Shown here in pieces: positions 1-8,115 of a stretch of DNA of 64,000 nucleotides. The notes beneath the pieces were generated by a model. The model saw only the letters and a list, made by a program, of their open reading frames with translations, searched no databases and had not been told where the DNA came from. Source of the stretch: JAKEFM01 sp035695825 (GTDB lineage Bacteria > Planctomycetota > UBA1135 > JAKEFM01); NCBI GenBank assembly GCA_035695825.1, contig DASRRH010000011.1, positions 248,001-312,000 of the forward strand. Reading direction: 5' to 3'. The position numbers and the translations under genes were made by a program. Positions within the stretch are counted from its first letter, which is position 1. Each line of letters opens with the position of its first letter.

Positions 1-167
1 CCGCCCAGGCCGAGGTGCGCGCGGCGCTCGGGCCGGAGGCGCGCCTCGAGGTCGAAGGGCCGCCGGCCCGGACGGCCCCGCGGGAAGCGCGGAGCCCCTC
101 GACGGACCACGCCGCGGCGGAGGTCGCCCGCCAGTTCGACGGGGACGTCGTGGAGGAAGGACGATGA
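1..167 (+). CDS. dnaX: DNA polymerase III gamma/tau subunit, C-terminal end (partial)
   Basis: The window opens inside a gene. Its last 54 codons are open from base 3 and end at the TGA at 165-167. The visible tail is Ala/Pro/Arg-rich and then ends in a short helix-like stretch (EVARQFDGDVVEEGR), which resembles the end of many DnaX proteins, where the core finishes with a phrase like LFxGEVV. The stop overlaps the ATG of ybaB in an ATGA arrangement, and dnaX-ybaB-recR is a very widespread gene order, which is the main reason for the call. DnaX would be the clamp-loader ATPase of the replisome. No catalytic part is visible, so identity rests on context. Confidence 0.72.
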   Translation, partial: AQAEVRAALGPEARLEVEGPPARTAPREARSPSTDHAAAEVARQFDGDVVEEGR

Positions 168-487
168 CGGGTGCCTTCGGAGACATGGGGAGCCTCCTCA
201 AGCAGGCCCAGCGCATGCAGCGCGAGCTCGCGCGGTTGAAGGAGACGCTCCGGGAGAGGATCGTCGAGGAGTCCTCCGGCGGGGGGGCGGTCCGGGCGAC
301 GGCGAACGCCGCGGGGGAGCTCCTCGGCGTGAAGATCGATCCGCAGGTCGTCGACCCGAAGGACGTCGCGATGCTCGAGGACCTCGTCCTCGCCGCGGTG
401 ACCGCCGCCCTGAAGAAGGGGGAGGCGCTCCACCAGGAGGAGATCGCGCGGATCACGGGGGGGCTGAACCTCCCCGGACTCGCCTGA
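164..487 (+). CDS. ybaB: YbaB/EbfC family nucleoid-associated protein
   Basis: This is a 107-residue protein of normal family length. The N-terminal half is a charged helix (MGSLLKQAQRMQRELARLKE), followed by the typical strand region with AGELLGVKIDPQVV and a C-terminal helix ending near GGLNLPGL. The family forms dimers that bind DNA without strong sequence specificity, and in other bacteria the gene is linked to recombination and repair. The ATG at 164 overlaps the upstream dnaX stop and has a good ribosome binding site (GGAGGA at 152-157, 6 nt away). recR starts 3 nt after its stop, so the three genes form one transcription unit. Confidence 0.95.
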   Translation: MTGAFGDMGSLLKQAQRMQRELARLKETLRERIVEESSGGGAVRATANAAGELLGVKIDPQVVDPKDVAMLEDLVLAAVTAALKKGEALHQEEIARITGGLNLPGLA

Positions 488-490
488 GCG

Positions 491-1102
491 GTGTATCCCC
501 CCGCGCTCGAGCGGTTGATCGAGGCGTTCTCCTCCTTTCCCGGGGTCGGGCGCCGGACGGCCGAACGGCTGGCCTTCCACATCCTGCGGGTGCCGATCGA
601 GGAGGCCGAGGCGTTCGCGCGGGCGGTGGGGGAGGCGCGGGCCGCCACCGTGCGCTGCTCCCTCTGCTTCAACGTCGGGGAGGCCGACCCCTGCGGGGTG
701 TGCGCCGACCCGGCGAGGGACCGCCGCACGCTCTGCGTGGTCGAGGAGCCCCGCGACGTCTGGGCGATCGAGAAGGCCCGGGTCTACCGCGGGCTCTACC
801 ACGTCCTCCTCGGGAGCCTGAACCCGGCCGAGGGGGCGGGGCCCGACTCCCTCACGGTCGAGCCCCTCGTGCGACGGGTCCGGGAGGGGGGGGTCGAGGA
901 GGTCATCCTCGGGACGGATCCCGATCTCGAAGGGGACGGGACGGCGCTCTTCGTGGCCGAGCGCCTCGAGGGGACGGGGGCGCGCGTGACGCGCCTTGCG
1001 CGCGGCCTCCCCGCCGGGAGCGCGATCGAGTACTTGAACCGGGTCGTCCTGGCCGATGCCCTGGAAGGCCGCCGCGAGATGCGGGGACGCCCGGGCTCCT
1101 AG
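491..1102 (+). CDS. recR: Recombination mediator protein RecR
   Basis: RecR acts with RecF/RecO to load RecA on gapped DNA. The 203-residue length is normal. An N-terminal helix-hairpin-helix (FPGVGRRTAERLAFHIL, about residues 16-32) is followed by a four-cysteine zinc finger (C56, C59, C68, C71) and a Toprim domain starting near residue 79 (TLCVVEEPRDVWAIEK). The C-terminal segment contains the LPAGSAIEYLN phrase conserved in the family. The start is a GTG directly downstream of ybaB. I see no close Shine-Dalgarno sequence, so translation may be coupled to ybaB. Confidence 0.96.
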   Translation: MYPPALERLIEAFSSFPGVGRRTAERLAFHILRVPIEEAEAFARAVGEARAATVRCSLCFNVGEADPCGVCADPARDRRTLCVVEEPRDVWAIEKARVYRGLYHVLLGSLNPAEGAGPDSLTVEPLVRRVREGGVEEVILGTDPDLEGDGTALFVAERLEGTGARVTRLARGLPAGSAIEYLNRVVLADALEGRREMRGRPGS

Positions 1103-1119
1103 CCGCGCGCCGGAGAAGA

Positions 1120-1959
1120 ATGCGCCGGGTCCTCCTCGTCCTCGAGTACGACGGGGCGGCGTTCCGCGGCTGGCAGCGACAGAGAGGGTCCCGCAGCGTT
1201 CAGGAGGAGGTCGAGCGGGCCTTCGCGGCGGCGACGGGAGAGCGAGCCGCCGTCCACGCGTCCGGACGGACGGACGCGGGCGCGAATGCCCACGCCCAGC
1301 ACGCCCACGCGGTGACCCGCACGCGCCTCCCCGACGAACGATTGCGGGGGGCGCTCAACGCCCACCTGCCGCCCGACGTGGTCGTCCGGGAGGTCCGGAC
1401 CGTCGGGGAAGGGTTCCACGCGAGGTTCTCGGCGCGGCGCAAGCGCTACCTCTACCGGGTCGTCGTCCGTCCCGTGCGGCCCGTCCTCGACCGAGGGCGG
1501 GCGCTGTGGCTCAAGCGGGAGCCCGACCTCGCGGCGATGCGCCGGGCGGCGCGAGGGCTGCTCGGCCGGCACGACTTCCGAGCCTTCGCGGCCGCCGACC
1601 TCGCCCCGGAGGACACGGTGCGCCGCCTCTTCGCGATCCACGTGCGCCCCGCGAGGGGAGGCCTCTTCTTCCTCCTCGAGGGCGAGGGCTTCCTCCCGCG
1701 GATGGTCCGGTCGATCGTCGGGACCCTCCTCGAGGCCGGTTCCGGGCGGCGCAGCCCCGAGTCGGTCGAGGCGATGCTCCGGACCCTGGACCGGACCGCC
1801 GCAGGGCCGACGGCGCCGGCCTGGGGGCTCTACCTCCTCGGCGTCAAGTACCCCCCGGAAGCGCTCGGCCCCGCGGGCGTCGTTGACGCCCGCCCCCCGG
1901 GGCGGGACAACCGGGGTGAAGGAGACTCCGACCTTGATCCTCGAAGTCGTCCTGCGTGA
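1120..1959 (+). CDS. truA: tRNA pseudouridine(38-40) synthase
   Basis: TruA converts uridines 38-40 of the tRNA anticodon arm to pseudouridine. The chosen ATG at 1120 gives a 279-residue protein starting MRRVLLVLEYDGAAFRGWQRQ, which matches the usual TruA N-terminus. The frame is open further upstream but that part has no similarity and overlaps recR. The catalytic aspartate is D52 in the motif SGRTDAGANAHAQ. The RKRYLYRV and FLPRMVRSIVGTLLEAG motifs, which contact RNA and shape the active site, are present. The last 30 or so residues are a poorly conserved tail whose DNA contains a 7-bp hairpin (1889-1906), and the tail overlaps the start of the next gene. Confidence 0.95.
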   Translation: MRRVLLVLEYDGAAFRGWQRQRGSRSVQEEVERAFAAATGERAAVHASGRTDAGANAHAQHAHAVTRTRLPDERLRGALNAHLPPDVVVREVRTVGEGFHARFSARRKRYLYRVVVRPVRPVLDRGRALWLKREPDLAAMRRAARGLLGRHDFRAFAAADLAPEDTVRRLFAIHVRPARGGLFFLLEGEGFLPRMVRSIVGTLLEAGSGRRSPESVEAMLRTLDRTAAGPTAPAWGLYLLGVKYPPEALGPAGVVDARPPGRDNRGEGDSDLDPRSRPA

Positions 1960-2266
1960 CCCGCGCCTTCCCGCGGGGACGCGCCTCTACCTCGAGAGGA
2001 AGCTCGACCGCCTGCGGCGCCTCCTCGACCACCACGTCGAGTCCGTGCGGGCGTTCGTCTCGACCGAGCACGAGCGCAGGAAGGTCGAGCTCGTCGCCTC
2101 GATCGAGCACCATGGAAAGGTCGTGATCGAGGTCGAGCACCCCGACGTCCTGGCGGCGGTCGACCTCGCCGTCGACCGCCTGGAGCGCCAGCTCGCCAAG
2201 GAGAAGGAGAAGCGGACCGAGAAGGGGCGCCGCGGCGCCGGACGGCGCGCCGGCCCGCGGCGTTGA
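1934..2266 (+). CDS. hpf: HPF/RaiA-family ribosome-associated protein
   Basis: This is a short (110-residue) protein of the hibernation-promoting factor family, which binds the 30S decoding region and inactivates or protects ribosomes in slow growth. The pattern of LRDPRLPAGTRLYLERKLDRLRRLL followed by strands such as VESVRAFVSTEHERRKVELVASI matches the family core; there is no long-form C-terminal dimerisation domain. I chose the TTG at 1934 because AAGGAG (1919-1924) sits 9 nt upstream; a GTG at 1916 or an ATG-like start further upstream is possible. It overlaps the truA end by 26 nt. A weak promoter-like pair (TTGACG at 1883, GACAAC at 1906) lies just before it. The C-terminus is Arg-rich. 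Confidence 0.82.
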   Translation: MILEVVLRDPRLPAGTRLYLERKLDRLRRLLDHHVESVRAFVSTEHERRKVELVASIEHHGKVVIEVEHPDVLAAVDLAVDRLERQLAKEKEKRTEKGRRGAGRRAGPRR

Positions 2267-2291
2267 CCGCGGCTCGGAGCCCGGCTACGGT
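2263..2291 (+). promoter_or_regulatory. Candidate sigma70-type promoter for ptsN
   Basis: TTGACC (2263-2268) and TACGGT (2286-2291) are separated by 17 nt, just downstream of the hpf-like gene and 15 nt before the ptsN start. The -35 is close to consensus and the -10 is weak. Confidence 0.4.
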
Positions 2292-2306
2292 CGCCCGGGG
2301 TCCGAG

Positions 2307-2780
2307 ATGCGCGGGTTCTGGGACCTCTTCGACCCCTGCGCCGTCCTCCTCGATCTGCAGGCGGGCGACCGCGACGGCGTGTTCGCGGAGCTCCTCGGGG
2401 CGCTCGTGGCCGCCCGGCGGTTGACCCGCAAGGAGGGGGAGCGCGCCCTCGCGCTCTTCCGCAAGCGGGAGGAGCTCGGCACGACGGGAATCGGAGGGGG
2501 GATCGCGATCCCGCACGTCAAGATTCCGGGACTCGCCCGGGTGGCCGCGGCGCTCGGACTCTCCCGCGCCGGGGTCGACTACCGCTCCGTCGACGGGGAG
2601 CGCGTCCGGGCGATCTTCCTGATCGCCCGCCCGGAGGCCGAGGAGGAGGAGCACTTGCGCTTCCTCCGCTGGGTCTCGGGGCTCGCCCGCCACCGCGACT
2701 TCCTCCGCTTCGCCCTCTCGGCGAAGAGCGCGGACGAGTTGCGCGCGCTCCTGCAGGAGCTCGGCGAGGGCCCCGGCTGA
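2307..2780 (+). CDS. ptsN: PTS EIIA-type (PtsN-like) regulatory protein
   Basis: This is a 157-residue EIIA domain of the fructose/mannitol class. The phosphorylatable histidine is H70 in GGGIAIPHVKIPG. Following segments (VDYRSVDGERVRAIFLIARPE) match the family core. No EIIB or EIIC transport domain is visible in this window, so a regulatory role as in the nitrogen-PTS (PtsN) is more likely than sugar uptake; this is inference. An hpf-ptsN neighbourhood is common in proteobacteria near rpoN, but rpoN is not seen here. The ATG at 2307 lacks a strong ribosome binding site (GGGGTCCGAG upstream). Confidence 0.88.
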   Translation: MRGFWDLFDPCAVLLDLQAGDRDGVFAELLGALVAARRLTRKEGERALALFRKREELGTTGIGGGIAIPHVKIPGLARVAAALGLSRAGVDYRSVDGERVRAIFLIARPEAEEEEHLRFLRWVSGLARHRDFLRFALSAKSADELRALLQELGEGPG

Positions 2781-2879
2781 GCCGGGAGCCCGCTCCCTCC
2801 CTCCTCCCCGGGCCGCCGCCTCTCCCTCAAGTCCGACCGGGCCCCGGCTCGATACGAACCCCGCGCGGAGGGAACCACC

Positions 2880-3935
2880 TTGTTCCGAACGAACCGTAGC
2901 GTCGTCGGCCTCGACCTCGGGTCGAGCTTCTACAAGGCCGTCGAGCTCACCCGAGACAAGGGCGACGTGATCCTCACGGGGTTCTCCCGGCTCGAGGTGA
3001 CGCCGGAGACGAACCGCCGCGAGGCGATCGCGGAGGTCTTCCGCCGCGGGAAGTTCCGGACGAAACGGGTCGTCGCGGCGGTCTCGGGGAAGTCCGTGAT
3101 CGTGCGCTACGTTCTGATGCCGAAGATGTCGGCGGAGGAGCTGCGCCGCTCCCTCACCTACGAGCTCGACAAGCACCTCCCCCTTCCCCCGGAGGACACG
3201 CAGGTCGACTGGCAGGTGCTCGGGGACATGCCTCCGGCCGCCGAGGGAGCCCCGCCCCAGATGCGCGTCGTGATCGTGGGGGCGAAGCGCTCCCTCGTCG
3301 CCGACGTCGCGGCGAACCTGGTCGAGTCGGGGCTCAGCCCCGTCGCGATGGACGTCGACGTCTTCGCCCTCGGGAACGCCTTCGCCTTCGCCTCGACCCT
3401 CTCCCCTCCTTCGCCGGAGGAGGAGAGGGGACTTGCACTCGTCGACGTCGGCGCGAGCAAGACGTGCGTCCACATCGTCGCGGCGGGCGCCTCCCAGTTC
3501 GCCCGAGAGGTGCCGATCGGCGGGAACGACTTCACGGGGGCGATCTCCCGCCGGCTCGCGGTGCCCGAGGACGTGGCGGAGACCCTCAAGCGAGAGCCGG
3601 GCGAGCGCGCGGGGGAGGTGCGAGAGGCGGTCGCCTCCGTCCTCGACGAGCTGACGAACGAGATCCACCTCTCGATCGACTACTTCGAGCACCAGTCGGA
3701 GGGGACCCTCGAAACGATCTACCTCTCGGGCGGCTCGGCGCTCGCCGCCTTCCTCCCGGAGAACCTCGAGCGGACGCTCGAACGCAGCGCCCGCGTGTGG
3801 AACCCCCTCGAGGGGCTCCAGGTCAAGGCCGACGGGCTCGACGTCGAGGACCTGCAGGCCGCCGGGCCCTCCCTCGCCGTCGCGCTCGGGCTCGCGGCGC
3901 GCGAGACGGGCCGCATTCCGGAGCGTGTGTCGTGA
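2880..3935 (+). CDS. pilM: Type IV pilus assembly protein PilM
   Basis: PilM is an actin-like cytoplasmic ATP-binding protein that anchors PilN at the inner-membrane base of the T4P. The sequence (351 aa) starts SVVGLDLGSSFYKAVEL, the phosphate-1 motif of the actin fold. Later it has the phosphate-2 segment GLALVDVGASKTCVHIV and the adenosine motif IYLSGGSALAAFLPENLER. The start is a TTG at 2880; a ribosome binding site (GGAGGGAACC, 2867-2876) precedes it. It is the first gene of pilM-N-O(P)-Q, which overlap or nearly touch. A 99-nt gap after ptsN probably holds the promoter, but I see no convincing -35/-10 pair there. Confidence 0.93.
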   Translation: MFRTNRSVVGLDLGSSFYKAVELTRDKGDVILTGFSRLEVTPETNRREAIAEVFRRGKFRTKRVVAAVSGKSVIVRYVLMPKMSAEELRRSLTYELDKHLPLPPEDTQVDWQVLGDMPPAAEGAPPQMRVVIVGAKRSLVADVAANLVESGLSPVAMDVDVFALGNAFAFASTLSPPSPEEERGLALVDVGASKTCVHIVAAGASQFAREVPIGGNDFTGAISRRLAVPEDVAETLKREPGERAGEVREAVASVLDELTNEIHLSIDYFEHQSEGTLETIYLSGGSALAAFLPENLERTLERSARVWNPLEGLQVKADGLDVEDLQAAGPSLAVALGLAARETGRIPERVS

Positions 3936-4678
3936 TCACGATCAACCTCCTCCCGCAGGATTACCGTCGGCGCGAGCGCACGCCCTGGCGGCTCTTCGCC
4001 GCGACGATGCTCGGCGTCCTCGCCGCGAGCGTCTCGCTCGCCTACGCCGCCTACGCCCGCTTCGGGCTCCTCGCCCGGGTGCGGGCCGAGCGCCAGGCGG
4101 TCGAGGACCAGCTCGAGGGGCTGAAGCCCTCCGTCGCCTACCACGACGACCTCGTCGCGGAGAAGACGGAGGCGGACAAGCGCCTCGCGACGATCCAGGA
4201 GATCCGCGTCGCCCGGGTCCAGTGGACCCGCAAGCTCGACGAGCTCGCCGAGATCGTGAACACCGCCTCCGACGCCGACCGCTACCTCGTCTGGTTCGAC
4301 GAGCTCACCGCGGACACCGGCGCGGAGGGGAAGACGGGCGGGAAAGTGAACGCGAAGGGGCTCTCCGGCTCCGACAACTTCGCCAACGTCGCCCTGTTCT
4401 TCGAGGACCTGAAGGGGCACGTCGACTTCGCGAAGGACTTCGACGGGCAGAGCAACCCGACCGGCAAGCGCACGGAGAAGGACGAGGAGCTGATCCCCTC
4501 GCAGGTGTGGGAATTCCCCCTCGAGCTGATCCTGAAGAAGCGCGAGCTCCCGAAGACCGGGAAGGCGAAGGGACCGAAGGGGGGCGAGGCGGGGAAGGCC
4601 TCGGGCGGCGGCGCGGGAGCCGCTCCCGCCGCGCCCGCCGGGAAGCCGTCCGGAAAGGAGGAGGGGAATGGCCGCTGA
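3932..4678 (+). CDS. pilN: Type IV pilus assembly protein PilN
   Basis: PilN is a bitopic inner-membrane protein whose cytoplasmic N-terminus binds PilM and whose periplasmic part pairs with PilO. The GTG at 3932 overlaps the pilM stop (GTGA) and gives ITINLLPQDYRRRERTPWRL, which contains the classic INLLP motif that docks into PilM. One transmembrane helix follows (about residues 21-40), then a periplasmic coiled coil. The 248-residue length exceeds typical PilN because of an extra periplasmic insertion and a Gly/Pro/Lys-rich low-complexity tail (about residues 205-248). Confidence 0.92.
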   Translation: MITINLLPQDYRRRERTPWRLFAATMLGVLAASVSLAYAAYARFGLLARVRAERQAVEDQLEGLKPSVAYHDDLVAEKTEADKRLATIQEIRVARVQWTRKLDELAEIVNTASDADRYLVWFDELTADTGAEGKTGGKVNAKGLSGSDNFANVALFFEDLKGHVDFAKDFDGQSNPTGKRTEKDEELIPSQVWEFPLELILKKRELPKTGKAKGPKGGEAGKASGGGAGAAPAAPAGKPSGKEEGNGR

Positions 4679-6062
4679 GCGCCGGACGTTTTTCACGATC
4701 CTCGGGGCCGCGGGCCTGCTCGCCGCGAGCGGGGTGGCGGCCTCCGTCCTCTGCCACAAGGCGATCCGCACGGAGGAGGGGAAACTCGTCGAGCTGCGGG
4801 ACGAGATCGGGAAGGCGCGCGCGAAGGTCGAGGCGATCCCGGAGCGGGAACGCGAGGCGATCATCGCGCGCGAGAACCTCGACGAAATCGCGAAGATCCT
4901 CCCCGACGACACGCAGGTCGAGGAGTTCGTCCGCCGCCTCCAGGACTTCCAGCAGGAGACGGAGGTCGGGATCACGAGCCTCGAGAACGCGAGCCCCAAG
5001 CGCCAGACGGGGAAGGCGTTCCACCCTGTCGCCTACCGGATCAACCTCGACGGCAACCTCTGGCAGTTCCTCGCCTTCCTCTCCCGCCTCGAGTCCTACG
5101 AGCGCTTCGTGCGGGTGCCGCGCTTCAAGGTCGCCTCGGGTCCGCGCCCGAAGAACGGCGACTACGAGGCCGTCCGCCACCGCATCCAGCTCGAGGTCGA
5201 GACCTTCGCCTACAACCGGGGGAAGGGGGACACGAAGCGCGCCCAGATCCCGCACTACGAGAAGCGCAAGGCCGAGCTCGCCGACGAGATCGCGAAGGCC
5301 CGCGAGAAGATCGAGGTGATCCCCTACGAGTACCGGGGTCCCCACGGCCGCCGCGACCCGATGATCGACCCGAGGCTTCCGAGCGCCGCGGCGGGGGGAG
5401 CGGGCCTCCCCCTCGACGAGCAGTCGAGCCTCCTCGAGCGCCTCCGGGCCGAGGTCGACAAGATCCGCGGCGAGGTCGACCGGTTCCGCACGACCGGGAA
5501 CCTGATCGAGCGGGCGGAGCTGCGTCGGGCGATCTCGACCAAGCTCGGAGCCCTCGCCGAGGAGGTCGGGAAGACGGAGCGGGAGGGGAAGATCGCCTAC
5601 CTCCCCCTCGCGCGCCGCTTCCGCCGCGAAGTCGTCGAGGGGATCAGCGAGGCGCGCCGCGCGTTCGAGGCGGTCATGGCCGAGGGGCCGACCGCCGAGG
5701 AGCTCAAGGCCGTCGCCCGCGCGATGCGGGACGCGCTCGCCGCAGGGGATCTCCCCGCCGCCCTCGACCGCTACGCGCTCGTCGCCGAGCGGCTGCGTTC
5801 CGCCGAGGGGGATCCCACCCGCGCCCCTCTGGCGGCCGAAATCCGGGAGCTCGAGCGCCGCGCCCGGCTCGCGGAGGAGTTCTCCCGGCTGAAGATCGTG
5901 ATCTCGGGCGTGGTCGTCCGCCCCGACGGGGCCGTCGCCGTCATCAACGGCCGGACGGTGACGGAGGGGGACATGCTCGACGACGACCTGTTCGTGCGCC
6001 GGATCGGCGTCGAGGAGATCGAGTTCCAGTACCGGGACCTCGTGATCGCGCGCAAGCGCTAG
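4668..6062 (+). CDS. pilO: PilO with a fused PilP-like C-terminal domain
   Basis: PilO is the partner of PilN in the T4P alignment complex. The N-terminal 200 residues fit the family: one transmembrane helix (FFTILGAAGLLAASGVAASVL), a periplasmic coiled coil, and a ferredoxin-like fold containing ISFEGNLWQFLAF-like sequence (here INLDGNLWQFLAFLSRLESY). The protein is 464 residues, about twice normal length. Near residue 222 it has IPYEYRGPHGRRDPMIDP, which resembles the Y-x-RRDPF segment at the start of PilP. A helical linker follows, and the last 60 residues (LKIVISGVVVRPDGAVAVINGRTV and EFQYRDLVIARKR) look like the PilP/GspC homology-region domain that contacts the secretin. No separate pilP exists before pilQ. 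It overlaps pilN by 11 nt. Confidence 0.85.
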   Translation: MAAERRTFFTILGAAGLLAASGVAASVLCHKAIRTEEGKLVELRDEIGKARAKVEAIPEREREAIIARENLDEIAKILPDDTQVEEFVRRLQDFQQETEVGITSLENASPKRQTGKAFHPVAYRINLDGNLWQFLAFLSRLESYERFVRVPRFKVASGPRPKNGDYEAVRHRIQLEVETFAYNRGKGDTKRAQIPHYEKRKAELADEIAKAREKIEVIPYEYRGPHGRRDPMIDPRLPSAAAGGAGLPLDEQSSLLERLRAEVDKIRGEVDRFRTTGNLIERAELRRAISTKLGALAEEVGKTEREGKIAYLPLARRFRREVVEGISEARRAFEAVMAEGPTAEELKAVARAMRDALAAGDLPAALDRYALVAERLRSAEGDPTRAPLAAEIRELERRARLAEEFSRLKIVISGVVVRPDGAVAVINGRTVTEGDMLDDDLFVRRIGVEEIEFQYRDLVIARKR

Positions 6063-6088
6063 CGCGGTCCCGCCGGAGGATACCCATC

Positions 6089-7996
6089 GTGAGAGCGTTC
6101 CTGAGTCCCATGCTGCTTGTCGCGGGTCTCGTCCTCGCGAGCCCGGCGGCCTCCCAAGTCCGCGAGGCTCTCGTCTCCCTCGACGTGAAGGAGCGAGACC
6201 TCCGCGACGTCCTCGACTTCCTCCGCCAGGAGTCGGGCGCGAACATCGTGCTCGACCCGGGGGTCGAGGAGAAGGTGACCCTCTCCCTCGAGCAGGTCCC
6301 GTGGAAGGCGGCCCTCCACCTCGCCTCGGAGCGGGCCGGCTGCGTCGTCGTCGAGCTCGCCCCGAACCTCTTCAAGGTGGAGAAGCCCCCCCGCGTCCAC
6401 TTCGCCTTCGAGGACACGGACATCACGAAGGTGATCGACGCCATCGCGAAGATCTCCGGGGCGAACATCGTCGTCGCCCCCGAGGTGAAGGGGACGGTCA
6501 CGATCCGCCTGAAGGACATCCCCTGGCGGGATGCCCTCGAGCAGGTCGTGAAGACCCTCGGGTTCGTCGTCGTCGAGGAGACGCGCGGGATCCTCCGCGT
6601 CGTCCCCCAGGCGACGCTCCAGACCCAGCTCGAGACGCGCTCCTACCAGCTGCGCTACCTCCGGCCGCCGAGCACCTACACGCCGAAGATCGACTCCCCC
6701 TACGTCCTCTCCCCGTTCGCGGGGCGCACGACCCTCCAGACCGCCGGGGCCGGCGGCGCCGGGGGGCAGACCGCGGCGGAGCGGGTGAAGAAGGAGTTCA
6801 GCCTGCTCCAGGCCCTCCAGAAGACCCTCTCCCCGCAGGGGCAGCTCGACTACATCGACAAGCAAAACGTCCTCATCGTCCGGGACACCCCGACCGTCCT
6901 CGAACGGATCGGGACGATTCTCGAGGCGATGGACACCGAGCCGAAGCAGGTCTTCGTCGACGTCAAGTTCGTCTCGACCGTCGAGAGCGACCTCCTCGAC
7001 TTCGGCGTGAACTTCGGCGACCAGGGGGCGGTCATCAGCGCCGGGGGGGGGCAGGTCCCGATCGAGCTCCCCTTCCGGGTGGGGGACCAGGGGTGGGAGG
7101 ACTCGATCCTCGCCAACCCCGCGGGGGGGCCCTTCACGAATCTCCTCGACGGGGCGGGCAACCCCGACAGCTCCTCGAACACCTCCATCCCCGCGACGAT
7201 CTTCGGGGCCCTCTCCTTCACCCAGGTGCAGCTCGCGCTCCACCTCCTCAAGCAGGACCGCAACTCCGAGATCGTCCAGGCCCCGAAGATCATCGCCCTC
7301 GACCACCAGCCGGCGACGATCTTCGTCGGGGAGGAGGTCCGCTGGGCGGTCGCCCGGGCGGAGCAGGGGCAGGCGGGGGGCGCCTTCCTGTCGATCGAGG
7401 AGGCCCCGGACTCTCCCGTGAAGACGGGCTTCCAGCTCCTCATCATCCCCCACGTCGTCCCCGGGACCCCGAAGATCGTGATGGACCTGATCCCGAAGCA
7501 GGACGCCCTCTCCGGCACGGGCGGACCGCCGTTGGCGCCCCCGGGCTTCGACGTCTTCCAGGTCGGCGCGGGGGGGGTGGCGGGGGCGGGACAGATCGCC
7601 CTGCCGCGCATCGCCTCGAGCACGATCGCGACGACGATGATCCTCGAGAGCGGTCAGACCGCGGGGATCGGCGGCCTCACCACGGACACGGACCAGTCGA
7701 AGGTGACGAAGCTCCCCGGGCTCGGGGACATCCCGATCCTCGGCTGGCTCTTCAAGAACGAGCAGCGCACGAAGGACAAGAGGAGTCTCCTCGTCTTCAT
7801 CACCCCGAGCATCGTCCGCTCCCCGGAGGAGACGGACGAGGTCCTCCGCCAGGAGCTCGAGAAGCGCCAGAAGGCGCTGCAGGGGCGGTTCGAGGATCTC
7901 CTCTCCGCCGGAGCCCCGACCCCGGAAGGGGGGATCGCGCCCCTCGCCCCGGCCGGGCCGGCGGGGACGGCCCCGTCGCCGCAGCCCCGGCCGTAG
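6089..7996 (+). CDS. pilQ: Type IV pilus secretin PilQ
   Basis: PilQ forms the outer-membrane channel for the pilus. The GTG at 6089 has GGAGGA 8 nt upstream and starts a cleavable signal peptide (VRAFLSPMLLVAGLVLASPAASQ). Two STN/N-type domains follow: VSLDVKERDLRDVLDFLRQE near residue 30 and VHFAFEDTDITKVIDAIAKI near residue 100. The secretin core occupies the C-terminal half, with VFVDVKFVSTVESDLLDFGVNFG, IVQAPKIIALDHQPATIFVG and the signature TKLPGLGDIPILGWLFKNEQ. At 635 residues it has few N-terminal AMIN-type domains. The final 40 residues are a Pro/Ala-rich tail. Confidence 0.96.
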   Translation: MRAFLSPMLLVAGLVLASPAASQVREALVSLDVKERDLRDVLDFLRQESGANIVLDPGVEEKVTLSLEQVPWKAALHLASERAGCVVVELAPNLFKVEKPPRVHFAFEDTDITKVIDAIAKISGANIVVAPEVKGTVTIRLKDIPWRDALEQVVKTLGFVVVEETRGILRVVPQATLQTQLETRSYQLRYLRPPSTYTPKIDSPYVLSPFAGRTTLQTAGAGGAGGQTAAERVKKEFSLLQALQKTLSPQGQLDYIDKQNVLIVRDTPTVLERIGTILEAMDTEPKQVFVDVKFVSTVESDLLDFGVNFGDQGAVISAGGGQVPIELPFRVGDQGWEDSILANPAGGPFTNLLDGAGNPDSSSNTSIPATIFGALSFTQVQLALHLLKQDRNSEIVQAPKIIALDHQPATIFVGEEVRWAVARAEQGQAGGAFLSIEEAPDSPVKTGFQLLIIPHVVPGTPKIVMDLIPKQDALSGTGGPPLAPPGFDVFQVGAGGVAGAGQIALPRIASSTIATTMILESGQTAGIGGLTTDTDQSKVTKLPGLGDIPILGWLFKNEQRTKDKRSLLVFITPSIVRSPEETDEVLRQELEKRQKALQGRFEDLLSAGAPTPEGGIAPLAPAGPAGTAPSPQPRP

Positions 7997-8061
7997 GGCC
8001 CTCCGAGCGGATCCTCCCGGAGGCCGACGGTTCGGACCGGCCGCCCTCCCCGATCCGGCCG

Positions 8062-8090
8062 TTGCGCCGGAGCATGGGGTCCCCTATCCT
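8062..8090 (+). promoter_or_regulatory. Candidate promoter for the TIGR03936 gene and perhaps rng
   Basis: TTGCGC (8062-8067) and TATCCT (8085-8090) are 17 nt apart, 25 nt before the chosen GTG at 8116. The -10 resembles those proposed for rplU and others in this window. Confidence 0.4.
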
Positions 8091-8094
8091 CGCT

Positions 8095-8108
8095 CCCCCT
8101 CGAGGGGG
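8095..8108. promoter_or_regulatory. 14-bp perfect palindrome overlapping a ribosome binding site
   Basis: CCCCCTCGAGGGGG is its own reverse complement. Its right half is the purine-rich stretch used as Shine-Dalgarno sequence for the GTG at 8116, so a hairpin here could hide the site. Whether it acts is unknown. Confidence 0.35.
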
Positions 8109-8115
8109 AAGAGGC

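Noticed and set aside
1889..1906. CCCGCCC/GGGCGGG hairpin as a terminator after truA
   Set aside because: It lies inside the truA reading frame, has no T-run, and the next gene starts 28 nt later; equal hairpins are expected often at this GC content.
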